Below, piece by piece: positions 6,844-7,010 of a DNA stretch of 7,010 nucleotides (position 1 is the stretch's first letter; the number at the start of each line of letters is the position of its first letter). Source of the DNA: JAAEQG01 sp023133475 (GTDB lineage: Bacteria; Planctomycetota; Phycisphaerae; UBA1845); contig DAOVLE010000252.1 in assembly GCA_030631415.1 (NCBI GenBank), positions 1-7,010 on the forward strand, in the 5' to 3' direction. The notes under the pieces are model-generated. The model saw nothing but the letters and a program-made list of their open reading frames with translations. It was not told the DNA's origin and searched no databases. A program made the translations under genes and the position numbers.

Positions 6844-6873
6844 TATATACCACATTTGCCTATCTTCTTGCAA
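6844..6873 (-). promoter_or_regulatory. Possible sigma70-type promoter for the protease gene
   Basis: On the minus strand TTGCAA (6873-6868) and TATATA (6849-6844) are separated by 18 bp, resembling -35 and -10 boxes (4 of 6 matches each). They lie in the most AT-rich part of the upstream region. The implied leader is roughly 155 nt. The transcription start is not demonstrated. Confidence 0.35.
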
Positions 6874-6969
6874 GCCCAGACGTAGGGCAGGTTGCAAACG
6901 GGTGTGGCCATTTTTTGTGGCACAAGGCTGACAGGCGCCATGACATCCAACGCCGTGAACTTGAGGACA

Positions 6970-6985
6970 CGTGTTCATGAACACG
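6970..6985. promoter_or_regulatory. Perfect 16-bp palindrome, possible operator
   Basis: The sequence cgtgttcatgaacacg is its own reverse complement over all 16 bases, with core GTTC-AT-GAAC. It sits about 100 bp upstream of the candidate protease promoter and contains the possible divergent start codon at 6977. Dimeric helix-turn-helix regulators bind sites of this kind; the regulator is unknown. Confidence 0.4.
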
Positions 6986-7010
6986 ATGACGCATTCTCAG
7001 CCCCCAGAGG
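6977..7010 (+). CDS. Possible start of a divergent gene, cut by the window edge
   Basis: ATG 6977 follows a GAGG (6963-6966) at 10 nt and opens a frame of 11 codons (MNTMTHSQPPE) that leaves the window. A second frame, from ATG 6940 (MTSNAVNLRTRV...), is also open to the edge with a weaker ribosome-binding site. So little sequence is visible that an open frame is expected by chance. I list it because divergent layout and the operator-like palindrome would fit. No function can be given. Confidence 0.2.
   Translation, partial: MNTMTHSQPPE

Larger units (their letters stand above)
6682..6976. other. Non-coding upstream region of the protease gene
   Basis: Apart from the Shine-Dalgarno sequence, the leader inverted repeat and the promoter candidate listed separately, I see no convincing gene here. 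Short open frames exist on both strands, but they overlap the promoter, have no recognisable domain and read as low-quality peptides. No rho-independent terminator is evident, so the neighbour to the right is unlikely to end here on the minus strand. Confidence 0.55.

Noticed and set aside
6749..6931. 60-codon plus-strand open frame in the upstream region
   Set aside because: It has no good ribosome-binding site, overlaps the promoter candidate and has an unremarkable composition.
6818..6979. Minus-strand small frame starting MNTCPQVHGVGCHGACQP, 53 codons
   Set aside because: It is Cys-rich and starts in the palindrome, but it has no clear Shine-Dalgarno sequence and covers the probable promoter. 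A chance frame is more likely.

Overview
The window holds the 5' part of one very large minus-strand gene. It starts at 6681 and is still open at position 1, giving 2227 sense codons with no stop and no frameshift. It is followed on the right by a short intergenic/regulatory region (6682-7010). I read the minus-strand frame codon by codon over the full length. The many shorter open frames on the plus strand are mirror shadows of this gene.

The predicted protein is a secreted or surface-attached multidomain subtilisin-like serine protease. From the N-terminus: a signal peptide (about residues 1-25); a low-complexity/unknown stretch; two tandem inhibitor-I9-like propeptide halves (about 128-190 and 208-270); an S8 peptidase domain with a complete Asp313/His346/Asn451/Ser565 active site; a beta-rich domain after the protease (about 637-768); an Ig-like region (about 769-884); an SbsA/Big_5-type Ig-like domain (about 885-988); a Thr/Pro linker; and then a huge right-handed parallel beta-helix region of tandem units of about 300 residues, still continuing at the window edge.

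The repeats are the most striking part. Four complete units and the start of a fifth are nearly identical at DNA level. They alternate long-short-long-short (945, 888, 957 and 882 bp). The long units carry one extra 69-bp (23-residue) beta-helix coil, and short-unit-specific residues recur in every second copy. This suggests that a two-unit block of about 1.84 kb was duplicated as a whole, with later mosaic exchange.

The upstream region contains a strong Shine-Dalgarno sequence, a possible sigma70-type promoter about 165 bp upstream of the start, an inverted repeat next to the ribosome-binding site, and a perfect 16-bp palindrome near the right edge. That palindrome overlaps the possible start of a divergent gene.

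Organism: a bacterium with fairly GC-rich coding sequence. Giant secreted S8 proteases with Ig-like and beta-helix modules, and units with the 'LTIEPGVVVKF ... DDEYGGDSNGDG ... NWGAIKY' pattern, are familiar to me from Planctomycetota and related or environmental phyla such as Hydrogenedentota and Chloroflexota. That assignment is inference from protein style only; no rRNA or marker gene is present. I see no CRISPR, tRNA, insertion sequence or phage signature.
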